Below, piece by piece: positions 8,793 through 17,966 of a stretch of 64,000 nucleotides of DNA. The notes beneath the pieces are model-generated. The model worked only from the letters and a program-made list of their open reading frames with translations. It made no database searches and had not been told where the DNA came from. Made by a program: the position numbers and the translations under genes. The stretch covers positions 1-64,000 of the forward strand of contig JAWKQE010000022.1 in assembly GCA_041390305.1 (NCBI GenBank). Reading direction: 5' to 3'. Each line of letters starts with the position of its first letter. Within the stretch, counting starts at the first letter, position 1. The DNA is from JACKCR01 sp041390305. Lineage in GTDB: Bacteria; Eisenbacteria; RBG-16-71-46; CAIMUX01.

Positions 8793-10480
8793 TCAGTAGC
8801 GGAGAGTCATCTGCGGGCGCTCGGACGGCTTCTCGCCTTCCATCAAGACCCGCCTCGCCTCCCACGCCCTCGTACCTTCCTCCTCGAGGATCGCCCGCAT
8901 GCGGAAGACGAGTGCAGTCAGGATCGAGAGTGCACCGCGTAGATGCTGAAGAGTCGGCCGCCGAACACGTTCGCGATCACGAGCGCGATCATGTAGTAGA
9001 GGAGAGCGTTCCCCATCGTCTCGCAAAGGGCTCTTCCTCCTTTGCGAGGTAGTACGCTCTTCATCGCGATCCCGAAGAGGAAGAGCATGAGAAGAAGGCC
9101 GGCAGCCCCGTTTCGGCCCACAGCTCGAGGTAGAGGTTGTGGGCGACCCGGTCGTCCCCATAGCTGGTCTCGAGCATCGCCCGGGAAGCTGTCCCCACCC
9201 GACCCCGATGATCGACTCGACTCGATGACGTCGAACGTCGCTTCCAGATGTCGAGACGACTGCTCGGACTCCTTGCCGACGTCGTGCCGAAGCGACTTCC
9301 TCCTGGGTCTCGGTGAACCGCTCCTTCACGTGATCCGGACGAGGACGAGGAAGCTGACACCGGCGAAGATCACGCGAGATCGGTTCGACTGCCCCCGCGG
9401 AGCGCCTGGAACACGGACCTGGCCCCGCACGCGACGATCGCGCCTCTCGATGCAGGCAGGATGAGGCCGACGATGCCCGACCAGGGCCCCGACCAGTAAG
9501 AGCCGACTCCAGGCCTTCTGCGCCTTGGCCGCGATCATCTCGAGCGTCACGAGGACGGCGCCCGCGAAGTACGCACCCGCGCCGTTGATGTCCCCCATTC
9601 CGCCACCCACACGCCGTCCGTAGGAGTACTCCCCGTACTCACGCAGAACTCCGAGCGCTCCGAGACCCGCGCCCACGCAGTAGAGAACGGCCAGTCGTCG
9701 GATCTGATCTCGCGTCCGGACGGTATTGAAGGTCGTAAAGAAGAGGACGAAGCCCATGGCCTGGCTCCAGAGCCCTTGGAACGCCGGATAGAGGTCCGAG
9801 GGGCCGTTGCCGAGGGTGAATGCGCCGTAGACGGTACTGAGCGCCACCCATCCCCAGAAGAAGGCCAGCGGCTTGTTCCAGGGAGACCAGTCGAACACCG
9901 TCCGTCCGAGAAGCACGCTCCGCCCCACCCAGGAGAGGATCATGGAGCCGAGGAGGAGGTTCGCGGAGTTCGCGAACGGAATCGGTGACTTGGGGAGTAC
10001 CTCGCTGTACGGAAGGATGAACGGAATGAGGTAGATCGTGTACTCCGTCCGCACGAGGAGGAGAACCGCGACCACCACGCCCGCGAGGATCTTGAACATC
10101 CGGTGCGGGGCCTGATCCAGGTTGTAGTGCACCCAGGTCGCGAACGCGACGAAGAGTAGCGCGACGGCGATGGCCGTCATGATCATCAGCGGACTCTTCA
10201 GCTTGTCGATGAAGGAGGCGTCGGGCTCCGGAAGGCGATGCCGATGATGGCCGTCGAACGGCGAGGAAGGATGGGACGCCTCCGGGCCGGACACCTCAGG
10301 GCCGAGCGACGACGGTCCGAGCGATCGACTGAGCGCTGCAGGGCCCGACGACGAGTCAGGAACCCCGACGGCCGGATCGGAGGCGCCATGGTGCGGCCCC
10401 GGGGACGACTCGCGTGAGGTCCCTCCGTTCTCTCGCGGCTCTCCAGAGCTCGTCCAGCCCTCGCCGGGCACGTTGCTCAT
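8793..10480 (-). CDS. O-antigen ligase/polymerase-like membrane protein (frameshifted)
   Basis: The first 100 residues are Ser/Pro/Gly-rich and probably cytoplasmic. At least nine hydrophobic helices follow. A Wzy_C-type motif appears late (VGWGSFPGML, then HNLYLELWAETGLPAF), the hallmark of O-antigen ligases and polymerases that join glycans at the periplasmic face of the inner membrane. The frame is intact to about 9430, then changes several times before the end (EGEKPSERPQMTLRY, stop at 8793). The minus strand has GAGG and AAGGG just before the ATG. It lies downstream of the M28-like gene but is separated from it by a terminator, so it probably has its own promoter between 10481 and 10607. 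No other polysaccharide genes are adjacent. Confidence 0.75.
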
Positions 10481-10607
10481 CCCTTCAGCACCTCGATCCG
10501 CCTCCGGTCACTCGACAGGCATGCCATCGCCCCCGTTTCGGCGCTGCGCGAAACGGCCCAGGGGCTAGGTTCTAAGGTCGACAGCCGCCCATCCTTACTA
10601 GAGGCGC

Positions 10608-10642
10608 AAAAAGCCAGGGGCCGCCGGAGCCGGCGCCGGCCC
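10608..10642 (-). terminator. Intrinsic terminator after the M28-like gene
   Basis: Read on the minus strand just past the stop at 10644, a very GC-rich hairpin (GGGCCG...CGGCCC with an inner CCGG/CCGG pairing, 10617-10642) is followed by a run of five T (10608-10612). Stem plus T-tract is the standard Rho-independent arrangement. Confidence 0.65.
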
Positions 10643-10643
10643 G

Positions 10644-12218
10644 TCATCGTCCGTTCGCGGACGAGAACGCCTCGGACCACTCCGAGGCCGCCCGAACGAG
10701 ACCGTAGGCATAGCGCGCCCGACGTTCGAGCGAGCCCCAGTCGATCGCATCCTCGGTGTCGAGCGGCGTTCCGATCTCCCGCGCCGCGCCACCGAAGAGG
10801 GTGAGCACCGGTACTCCGGCGCGGTACCAGGGGATGTGGTCGCCCGCGGAAGACAGCGCATTGTCCGTGTCGAGACTGACCGGAGCTCTCACCTGCTTGT
10901 TGACCGAACCGAGCAGCAACTTGAGCCCCGTTCCCGACCCGGTTCCCATCACTTCGAGCTCACTCAGGTTCCTCGACCCGAGCGCGAACATGTTGATGAA
11001 GAGATCGACCTTTTCGGGATCGATGACGGCGTCCCGGAGGAGCGCCTCGGAACCCGCGGCCGTCAGCCGCCTCCCCGAGGTCACGACGAAGTAGACGGTG
11101 CGCTCGGACTCGGGCATCTGCTCGACGACCCGTGCGACTTCGAGCAGCACCGCCACCCCCGTCGCGTTGTCGTTTGCGCTCGGATGCACCGCAGGTCTCG
11201 AGTTGTCCGGTCCCATTCCATAGCCGTCCAGGTTCGCGACCAGTACGACGGACCGATCCGTCTTCCCCGGAACCTTCGCGACCACGTTCGCCATCTCGGT
11301 CTCGACGCGACGCAGCTTGACGAGCATCTCCACGTGATTCGGGATGGCCAGGGAGTGCGGTTCGTGGTCGTCGTCGATCTGCTTCTGGATCGCGGCCAGA
11401 TCGAGTCCGGCCGGCCCGACCAGGCTCTTCGCCGCGTTGTTCGTCATCTGGCAGATCATGATCCCGCTGTCTCGGAATGCGATGTCGGTCGAGATCTTCC
11501 AAACGCGGTCCACGTCCTTTGCGTAGAGCGGTCCGGGGGTGAGGATGAGCCCCTTCGCTCCGTGCTCGCGTGCCGTCTCCGCCTTCACGTAGAGGTCGCT
11601 GTAGGCGGTAGGCGCCGTTCCGTCGAACCGACTGTTCGGATCCCGCATCCCGGGCTCCCCGAGGAACGCGACCACGATCTTGTCCCTGACGTCGATGCCC
11701 GCGTAGTCGTCGTACTCGAGCTCGGGTGCAGAAATCCCGTATCCGACGAAGGCCAGCTCACCCGTGTGCTTTCCGTCGGTGGACATGCCGAGGGGCGTGT
11801 AGTCGTCGTTGAATCCGTACCCGCGGTTGTCGTCCCGCAGCCCGATCACACCCTCGACCCGCACTCCCGTGTAGCCCGAGTAGGGTTGGTAGTAGGCCCC
11901 CGCCTTCTTGCGTCCCTTGCTCTCGGCTGCGGGAGATCCATCAGGAGTCTCGCTCGTGCCGGCCGGAGTCAGGCCGTAGGCCCGGAACTTCGCGGCAACG
12001 TACTCCGCGGCCCGCCGGGCCCCCTCGGTACCGTTTTCCCGCCCTTCCATGTCCGGAGTCGAGAGCTGATGGACGTGTTCCTCCATCGCGCGCCGTGTGA
12101 TCTGAGACCCGCCGACCGCCAGGGACGGAGACTCGGCTCCCACCGGAACCGCCGTGACGGCGGCGAACGTCAACATGGCGGCAATGGTCGCCCCCACCTT
12201 TGCTCGAGCCAGATACAT
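10644..12218 (-). CDS. M28-fold peptidase homologue lacking zinc ligands (secreted)
   Basis: The start is ATG 12218 (GGGAGG upstream), giving 524 residues with signal peptide MYLARAKVGATIAAMLTFAA. A PA-domain-like insert (about 110-260: VGYGISAPE, YDDYAGIDVRDKIVVAF) precedes an M28 aminopeptidase fold. The catalytic positions are replaced. The usual H.D motif reads LVANLDGYG, the bridging GADDNASG reads SANDNATG, the catalytic TGEE reads TSGRR, and the N.D ligand strand reads INMFALG. Only the final His (GDHIPW) remains. The frame shows no indels, so these look like true substitutions. It follows the M16 protease gene on the same strand (62-bp gap), probably in one transcript. A binding or scaffolding role for peptides is inferred; it is unlikely to be a working metallopeptidase. 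Confidence 0.8.
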   Translation of the reverse strand: MYLARAKVGATIAAMLTFAAVTAVPVGAESPSLAVGGSQITRRAMEEHVHQLSTPDMEGRENGTEGARRAAEYVAAKFRAYGLTPAGTSETPDGSPAAESKGRKKAGAYYQPYSGYTGVRVEGVIGLRDDNRGYGFNDDYTPLGMSTDGKHTGELAFVGYGISAPELEYDDYAGIDVRDKIVVAFLGEPGMRDPNSRFDGTAPTAYSDLYVKAETAREHGAKGLILTPGPLYAKDVDRVWKISTDIAFRDSGIMICQMTNNAAKSLVGPAGLDLAAIQKQIDDDHEPHSLAIPNHVEMLVKLRRVETEMANVVAKVPGKTDRSVVLVANLDGYGMGPDNSRPAVHPSANDNATGVAVLLEVARVVEQMPESERTVYFVVTSGRRLTAAGSEALLRDAVIDPEKVDLFINMFALGSRNLSELEVMGTGSGTGLKLLLGSVNKQVRAPVSLDTDNALSSAGDHIPWYRAGVPVLTLFGGAAREIGTPLDTEDAIDWGSLERRARYAYGLVRAASEWSEAFSSANGR

Positions 12219-12280
12219 CCGTGTCCAATGCCTCCCAGTCACCTGATCCCTTGGGTTCCGATGTCCCGCGCCCCGCGCCG

Positions 12281-15253
12281 CTACTCCGACGCAAAACTCC
12301 CGGCGAGGACGATGACGAGCCGCTCCGGACTCGCAAACTCCGCAGAAACGGCCTCGACCGCGGCCTCGGACTGCGCCCGGAGCACGCGCCCTCGCGACTC
12401 GATGAAGTCGACCCCGTATCCCGCGTCTTCCGCGTCCAGGAGCGCTTCGGCCACGTCGGACTTGGTCGCGAGCCCGATCGGGAACGAACCGGCCGCGTAC
12501 TCCCGGGCCCGATCCAGTTCCTCGCCACCCACTCCATCCCGTACGAACTCCCGGAGCTCCCGCAGGGTCCCGTCGAGTGCCGCCTGCACATTCTCCGGGT
12601 TGACCCCGAGCGTCGCAACCCAGTGGCTGCTCTTCCCGAGGTCCGCGAAGTACGACCCGGCCCAGTAGGTCAGCCCCTCGTCGTCCCGAAGGGACCGGTT
12701 GAGACGGGAGGTGAACGCGCCCCCGAGGACGAAGTTGGCGATGTCCGCGGCCGGCCGGTTCGCCGCGTCGGGACGAACGCCCTGTCCGATGAAGACGAGA
12801 TCGACCTGCGAGCGGTCTTCCATCGGGACCCGGATGATGTCGATCCCGGCCTCCGGGGCCGCGACCCGCGGCTCCTCGGGCGCGAGCGGAGTCCCCGAGG
12901 GGAGATCCGAGAGAAGCGACTCGAACCGGTTCCGCGCCGCCTGCGATGTCACGTCCCCGACGACGGCCAGCGTCCATCGAGCGCCCGCGAGGAGCGTCTC
13001 GTGATACGCGACGAGATCGTCGTGCCCGAGGGACTCGAGCGACGGCTCGCTCCCCTCCACGAACCGGGCGAACGGAGACCCGACGCCGTAGAGCTCCTCG
13101 AGACCACGGTGGTAGGCGACCTGGAACGTATCGTCCTGTTCCTCACGAAGCCGCGCGATCAGACGCTGCTTGGCCCGCTCGACCGGCTCGTCGTCGAACC
13201 GGGGATGGAGCCAGACGTCCGCGAGGAGATTCGTCGCGGACTCGAAGTCTTCGGCGAGACACCGCAGCTCGAACTCGATCGCGTCCGGCCGCACGTCGAA
13301 CTCCAGCGTCGCGCCGAGGGACTCGAGCTGTTCCGCGAGCGCCTGGGCATCCCGCTTCCCCGCGCCGAGCGGCAACGTCTCGGCCACGAGCGCGGCGACA
13401 CCTTCCTTCCCCGTCGGCTCGACGAGGAGACCGCCCCGGCAACGCCCCCGGATCGCAATCGTCGGGTTGTCGTGGCTCTCGCGCGAAAGGAGCACGACAC
13501 CGTTGGCGAGTACCACCCGCTCGGTCCGGCCCGTCGCCTCATCGTGCGACTCGCGGGTGACTGCGTCTGCCTGCCCGCCGGACGTCCCGATTTCCCCCCC
13601 ACCGTCCGCGACCGTCAACCGCCCGGCGGACGACGCTGCCGCAGCGGAAGGAGGCTCCACGCCGTTCGCCGAAGCCAAACCGTCGCCATCGGCCGCCAAC
13701 TCGAGAACCCTGTCGGCGGCGATCTCGGTCGGACCGCCCGCGGGCTTCCCCGGCGCCATCTCACCGTCGACCGGCGCGCCGGACGCGGCGTCCTCGCCCC
13801 CCTCCGCGTCACCCTCGGCGGCGGAAACCGACGCGGATCCCGCCAGGTCGTCCTCCGGCCGCGCCAGCCAGCGCCCACCGGCGTTTCCTCGTGGGAGATA
13901 GAATCCGACGGTGCGGGCATCCGCGACGAAGTACTGCTTCGCGACACGCTGCACGTCTTCGGCAGTCACCGCCTCGAGCGACGGCAGATAGGAGTCGTAG
14001 AGCGCGTAGTCGCCGAGCGCTTCCGCCTCTCCGATTCCGAACATGACGGACTCGACGTCGTCCCGGGAGAAGAGGGTTTCGACCTTTCCCTGCTTCTTCA
14101 CGCGCGCGAGCTCCTCGGCGTCCGGGGGCGTCTCCATGAGCCGTTCGACCTCGCTGTAGATGATCGACTCCACCTGATCCGGATCGCCGTCCTCGGTGAG
14201 CATGGCGTAGACGAAGAAGAGGAACGGATCCTCGAACGGTTGCGGATAGGCCGCGACCCACACGGCCTGCCCGGACTCGACCAGGGCGCGATGGAGCCGA
14301 CTCGTCTTGCCGCCCGAGAGCAGCCGGCCCAGCACTTCGAGTGGCCGCGTGTCCGGATGCATCCCCTCCGGAGTACGGTAGGCGATGCCGAGGAGGCGCG
14401 TACTGCCGGTCTCGCGGACGAGAAAACGGCGCTCGCCCTTCTGCGGCGGCTCGACGGTCACGATCGGCGCCGGATCAGGACCAGCGGGGATGTCGCCGAA
14501 GTAGTGGACGGCCTTCTCAAGCAGCACCTCCGCCGGAAGGTCACCGACGAGCACCAGGTAGGCGTTGTTCGGCTGGTAGAACCGGTCGTAGTAGTCGTGC
14601 ATCTGCGCCGCCGTGATCGACTCGACGTCCGACTTCCACCCGATCGTGGGCCAGTGGTACGGATGCTCCAGGATCGCCATGCTCGCGATCCGCTCGTCGA
14701 GTTCCGTGTAGGGGTCGTCCTCCCCCTTCTCCATCTCGTTCCGAACCACAGGCATCTCGTCCTCGAGGTCCTGCCCCGTGAAGAGCGCGCCCCGCATCCG
14801 ATCCGCCTCGAGTTCGAGGGCGAGATCCACCTTCTCCTTCGCGATCGTCGCGTAGTAGTTCGTGCGATCGTTCCAGGTCGTCGCGTTGTTGACGCCGCCG
14901 TTCGCCTCGAGCAGGTCGTCGTAGACGCCCTTGCCGTACTGGGCCGTCCCCTTGTACATCATGTGCTCGAGCAGGTGCGCGAGGCCGGTCGTGCCGTTCG
15001 ACTCGTTCCGGGTCCCGGCCCGGTACCAGATCGATACGCAGACGACGGGCGACGTCTCGACCTCCTTGATCAGGACGCCGAGACCGTTCGGCAGCCGCGC
15101 CTCGTAGATCCCTTCGGGGGAAGGCCCCTCGAGTTCGGGCAGCGCCCGTTCCGCGCGCGCGAACGCGGGCGATGGGAGCGCGACCGCCGCAAGCGCCGCG
15201 GCTGCGAGCACGACCGCCACGGCGGTCGACGCGATAGAGCGAGAGTGGTTCAT
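12281..15253 (-). CDS. Two-domain M16 (insulinase/pitrilysin-type) zinc protease, secreted
   Basis: The start is ATG 15253 (MNHSRS), chosen because GGAGG lies 11 bases upstream and a clean signal peptide follows. The first M16 half (about 45-480) has the inverted zinc motif HLLEH at 93-97 and the distal Glu of RNEME near 173, so it is catalytic. A linker of about 115 residues rich in Ala, Gly, Asp and Glu separates it from a second M16 half (about 600-990) that lacks HxxEH, as usual for the non-catalytic half forming the clam-shell. It probably degrades peptides in the periplasm. The M28-like pseudo-peptidase is encoded next. Upstream it diverges from the HEAT-cyclophilin gene, and the 169-bp gap must hold both promoters. 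Confidence 0.9.
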   Translation of the reverse strand: MNHSRSIASTAVAVVLAAAALAAVALPSPAFARAERALPELEGPSPEGIYEARLPNGLGVLIKEVETSPVVCVSIWYRAGTRNESNGTTGLAHLLEHMMYKGTAQYGKGVYDDLLEANGGVNNATTWNDRTNYYATIAKEKVDLALELEADRMRGALFTGQDLEDEMPVVRNEMEKGEDDPYTELDERIASMAILEHPYHWPTIGWKSDVESITAAQMHDYYDRFYQPNNAYLVLVGDLPAEVLLEKAVHYFGDIPAGPDPAPIVTVEPPQKGERRFLVRETGSTRLLGIAYRTPEGMHPDTRPLEVLGRLLSGGKTSRLHRALVESGQAVWVAAYPQPFEDPFLFFVYAMLTEDGDPDQVESIIYSEVERLMETPPDAEELARVKKQGKVETLFSRDDVESVMFGIGEAEALGDYALYDSYLPSLEAVTAEDVQRVAKQYFVADARTVGFYLPRGNAGGRWLARPEDDLAGSASVSAAEGDAEGGEDAASGAPVDGEMAPGKPAGGPTEIAADRVLELAADGDGLASANGVEPPSAAAASSAGRLTVADGGGEIGTSGGQADAVTRESHDEATGRTERVVLANGVVLLSRESHDNPTIAIRGRCRGGLLVEPTGKEGVAALVAETLPLGAGKRDAQALAEQLESLGATLEFDVRPDAIEFELRCLAEDFESATNLLADVWLHPRFDDEPVERAKQRLIARLREEQDDTFQVAYHRGLEELYGVGSPFARFVEGSEPSLESLGHDDLVAYHETLLAGARWTLAVVGDVTSQAARNRFESLLSDLPSGTPLAPEEPRVAAPEAGIDIIRVPMEDRSQVDLVFIGQGVRPDAANRPAADIANFVLGGAFTSRLNRSLRDDEGLTYWAGSYFADLGKSSHWVATLGVNPENVQAALDGTLRELREFVRDGVGGEELDRAREYAAGSFPIGLATKSDVAEALLDAEDAGYGVDFIESRGRVLRAQSEAAVEAVSAEFASPERLVIVLAGSFASE

Positions 15254-15422
15254 GGGTAGGTCGGCCTCCATACCACGCAGCGAGATTCGTCTCGTCTCCA
15301 AACTGGTGAGAGTACCCCCGCGGGCCGGGAAGAGGAAGCGTCCGGAACGAAGTCTCCACCAACGTCCTCACGCTCATGCTGGTATCCTCCCTCACGGTGA
15401 TCGAGGTGAGGGAGATGGAGAC

Positions 15423-17666
15423 ATGGCGCACCGGACGTTGAGGCAAGGGGGCCGGCGGATCTCGGCCCCGATCGCATTCCTACCCGTGCTCGCTGCTCTG
15501 ACGGCACTCGGCCCGGCCGCTCCTTCGGCCCGGGCCCTCGATGCCCGGACCGAAGCAGCCATCCTCTCGTTCGAGGACGCGAGGGATCCATCCCCCGAGC
15601 TCCTGGACTTCCTCTCCGCGCCGGATGCGGCCACGCGCGGTCGGGCCGCCGTGGCGCTGGGCCGGATCGGACGCCCGGACGAGGTCGCCCCACTCGCCGC
15701 GCTCCTCCAGGACCCGGACGTCCAGGTGCGGCGTGACGCCGCCTTTGCGCTCGGCGAGATCGAGGACTCGACCGCGAGCTTCCCGCTCGAGGAACTGCTC
15801 CTCTCCGGGTTCGAGAAGGACGCCGAGGTGAGAGAACTCGCCGTCTACGGGATCGGAAAGCTGGGCCGCGGCGCCGAGGCGTGTCTCGAGGCTCTCCACG
15901 ACGGAGAGGAGTCGGTCCAGGCCCGGGCTCTCCTGTCTGCCTGGCGTATCCCCGGCGCGACACCGGTGGAGGAGATCCTCCAGTTCTCCCGCCACAAGAA
16001 GGACGAGGTGCGGTGGTGCGCCGCCTACTGCCTCATGCGGATGATGGGCGCTCCCCCCTCGGGACGCACGGCGGTCCCGACCGGCGACGCCGTCACCGAT
16101 GCCCAGCGGGACGAGATCGCCACGCGCCTCCTCGTCCTCACCGAAGCCTCGGATCCGCGCGTCGTCCTCCAGGCCATCCGCGGACTCCGGACCCGGCCCG
16201 AGGCGGACGTGACCGCACGGATGACCGCGCTCCTCCACCACGACGACTGGCGCGTCCGGGTGGAGGCCGTTCGCACGCTCGGAGCGGCGCTCCCGGACAC
16301 GACGCATCGGCCCGTCGACTGGTCCGCACTGGAACCGCTGCTCGCGGACCCGAACCCGAACGTCGCCGCCACGCTCCTCGAAGCACTCGCCGACATCGGC
16401 GGTTCGGGCGCCAAGGAGCGCCTGTACAGCGAGCTCACGAACCCCGCCCCGCGCCTCAGGGAACTCGCACTCCGTTCGTTGGCCGCCCGTGAGCGGAGAG
16501 CCGAAGGAGACGGCACGGGAGAACCGACGCGGTTCCTCCAGGCCCTGGAGACGCTCGCCGCCGACCCCGTCTGGTTCGTCCGCGCCGCGACGATCGACTG
16601 CGCCGACCTCCTCCCCGAGGACCGCCGCGGCCCCTTCCTCCTGGAGCTGGCCCGACAGGAAGGGCGCGTCGCGAAGCTCGCGGTCGTCCCCTACCTCACG
16701 TGGCGTCACGCACAGAAGGACGGCTGGCCGCTTCGTTCCGCGTTCGAACCCGAACTCACCGAGTTCCTGACAGCGGACGATCCGATGGTGGCCCTCATGA
16801 CGCTCGGTGCGTTCGACGAGGCCTTCTCGCGAGCCGAGAGCGCCGCCGACGCAGCAACAGGCGAGGCGACGACAACCGAAGCGACACCCGACCCCGCCGC
16901 CACCGATGCATCCGCGGGCGACGCGGCCGCGGCGCAGGCGAAGGCCGCCGCGCTCGAGGAGTTCGCCGCGTTGCTCGAGTCGATCCGTCTCGCCTCCTTG
17001 GAGGATCCGCTCGCCACCGACGTGCGGCAGTCGATCGTCGGAACGGCCGCCCCACGCGCGGACATCCCCGCGTTCGAGACGATCCTCCTCCACTCGACGA
17101 GCGACCCGAACTACCTCGTCCGCCGCGACGCCGTCGCCGCACTCGAAGCAGCCGGAAAGTCCGCTCCCCGCGAAGCCGGCCCGGTCGAGACCAGGTTCAC
17201 GCGCGAACAGCTCGAGGAGATCCTCGAATGGTCGAAGAACGACCACCGGGTCGTCTTCGAGACCGCAGCCGGCACGTTCGAGGCGCGCCTCTTCACGCGC
17301 GACGCGCCGCTCACCTGCTGGAACTTCGCCCAGTTGGCGAACGACGGTTTCTACGACGACGGAGCCTGGCATCGTGTCGTCCCTGACTTCGTCCTCCAGG
17401 ATGGATGTCCGCGCGGGGACGGCTGGGGCGGCCCTCCGCACCAGATCCGCTGCGAAGTGAACCGCCACCGGTACGAGCGCGGCGCCATGGGAATGGCGCT
17501 CTCCGGCAAGGACACCGGGGGCAGCCAGTTCTTCTTCACGCACTCCGAGCAACCTCACCTGGACGGCGGCTACACCGTCTTCGGCGAGATCGTGCGCAAC
17601 CGCCAGGTCGCGGATCTCGTGGCCCAGGGCGACGCGATCCGGTCGATCCGCGTGGTCGAAGACTGA
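15423..17666 (+). CDS. HEAT-repeat protein fused to a cyclophilin peptidyl-prolyl isomerase
   Basis: ATG 15423 follows GGAG, and a signal peptide runs to about residue 40 (AAPSARALDA). Residues 45-600 are HEAT/PBS-lyase-like repeats (AAVALGRIGRPDEVAPLAAL, then RRDAAFALGEI), a scaffold of stacked helices. A Thr/Ala-rich stretch (about 475-505) interrupts them. The last 140 residues are a cyclophilin domain with its active residues in place (WHRVVPDFVLQDG, GSQFFFTH, LDGGYTVFGEI). Cyclophilins isomerise X-Pro bonds and assist folding. With the export signal this enzyme would act in the periplasm, perhaps recruited to clients by the repeats. The whole frame is clean, with no frameshift. A hairpin follows the stop. 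Confidence 0.88.
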   Translation: MAHRTLRQGGRRISAPIAFLPVLAALTALGPAAPSARALDARTEAAILSFEDARDPSPELLDFLSAPDAATRGRAAVALGRIGRPDEVAPLAALLQDPDVQVRRDAAFALGEIEDSTASFPLEELLLSGFEKDAEVRELAVYGIGKLGRGAEACLEALHDGEESVQARALLSAWRIPGATPVEEILQFSRHKKDEVRWCAAYCLMRMMGAPPSGRTAVPTGDAVTDAQRDEIATRLLVLTEASDPRVVLQAIRGLRTRPEADVTARMTALLHHDDWRVRVEAVRTLGAALPDTTHRPVDWSALEPLLADPNPNVAATLLEALADIGGSGAKERLYSELTNPAPRLRELALRSLAARERRAEGDGTGEPTRFLQALETLAADPVWFVRAATIDCADLLPEDRRGPFLLELARQEGRVAKLAVVPYLTWRHAQKDGWPLRSAFEPELTEFLTADDPMVALMTLGAFDEAFSRAESAADAATGEATTTEATPDPAATDASAGDAAAAQAKAAALEEFAALLESIRLASLEDPLATDVRQSIVGTAAPRADIPAFETILLHSTSDPNYLVRRDAVAALEAAGKSAPREAGPVETRFTREQLEEILEWSKNDHRVVFETAAGTFEARLFTRDAPLTCWNFAQLANDGFYDDGAWHRVVPDFVLQDGCPRGDGWGGPPHQIRCEVNRHRYERGAMGMALSGKDTGGSQFFFTHSEQPHLDGGYTVFGEIVRNRQVADLVAQGDAIRSIRVVED

Positions 17667-17680
17667 CCTCGAGACCGGAT

Positions 17681-17715
17681 GCGTACGGCGGGCGTCTCGG
17701 GCGTCCGCCGTACGC
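17681..17715 (+). terminator. Hairpin after the cyclophilin fusion gene
   Basis: A perfect 11-bp inverted repeat GCGTACGGCGG (17681-17691) / CCGCCGTACGC (17705-17715) with a 13-nt loop starts 14 bases after the stop codon. There is no T-tract, so it may stabilise the 3' end or act with Rho rather than terminate alone. Confidence 0.5.
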
Positions 17716-17966
17716 GCCGACTCCGACTTGGTCCAAGCCGGTCTTCCACGCAGTACGCCCCCCTCTCGCCGCCGACACCGCACCGGAAAGCATTTCCCTC
17801 AGGGTTTTGCGTCAGACGCCCGATCTCAACCTGACGGCCTGGTGAGACGCGAAGCGGATGCAACGTGGTATATAGTCTCAGTAAGGGAATGCCGGGGCAG
17901 GTGCGGAGACCTGGAGGGCTGGAGCCACTCCTCAGATCGGTCGCCGCAGGAAGGAAGGGATGCGAT

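Noticed and set aside
12219..12977. N-terminal extension of the M28-like protein to 12977
   Set aside because: The extra 253 residues are antisense to the M16 gene. ATG 12218 has a ribosome site and a signal peptide.
12200..15259. Very long plus-strand open frame opposite the M16 protease
   Set aside because: Arg/Pro/Asp-rich text with no domain. It is the antisense shadow of a well-supported protease gene in high-GC DNA.
15480..17783. Long minus-strand open frame opposite the HEAT-cyclophilin gene
   Set aside because: No motifs. The opposite strand has clear repeats and a complete cyclophilin domain.
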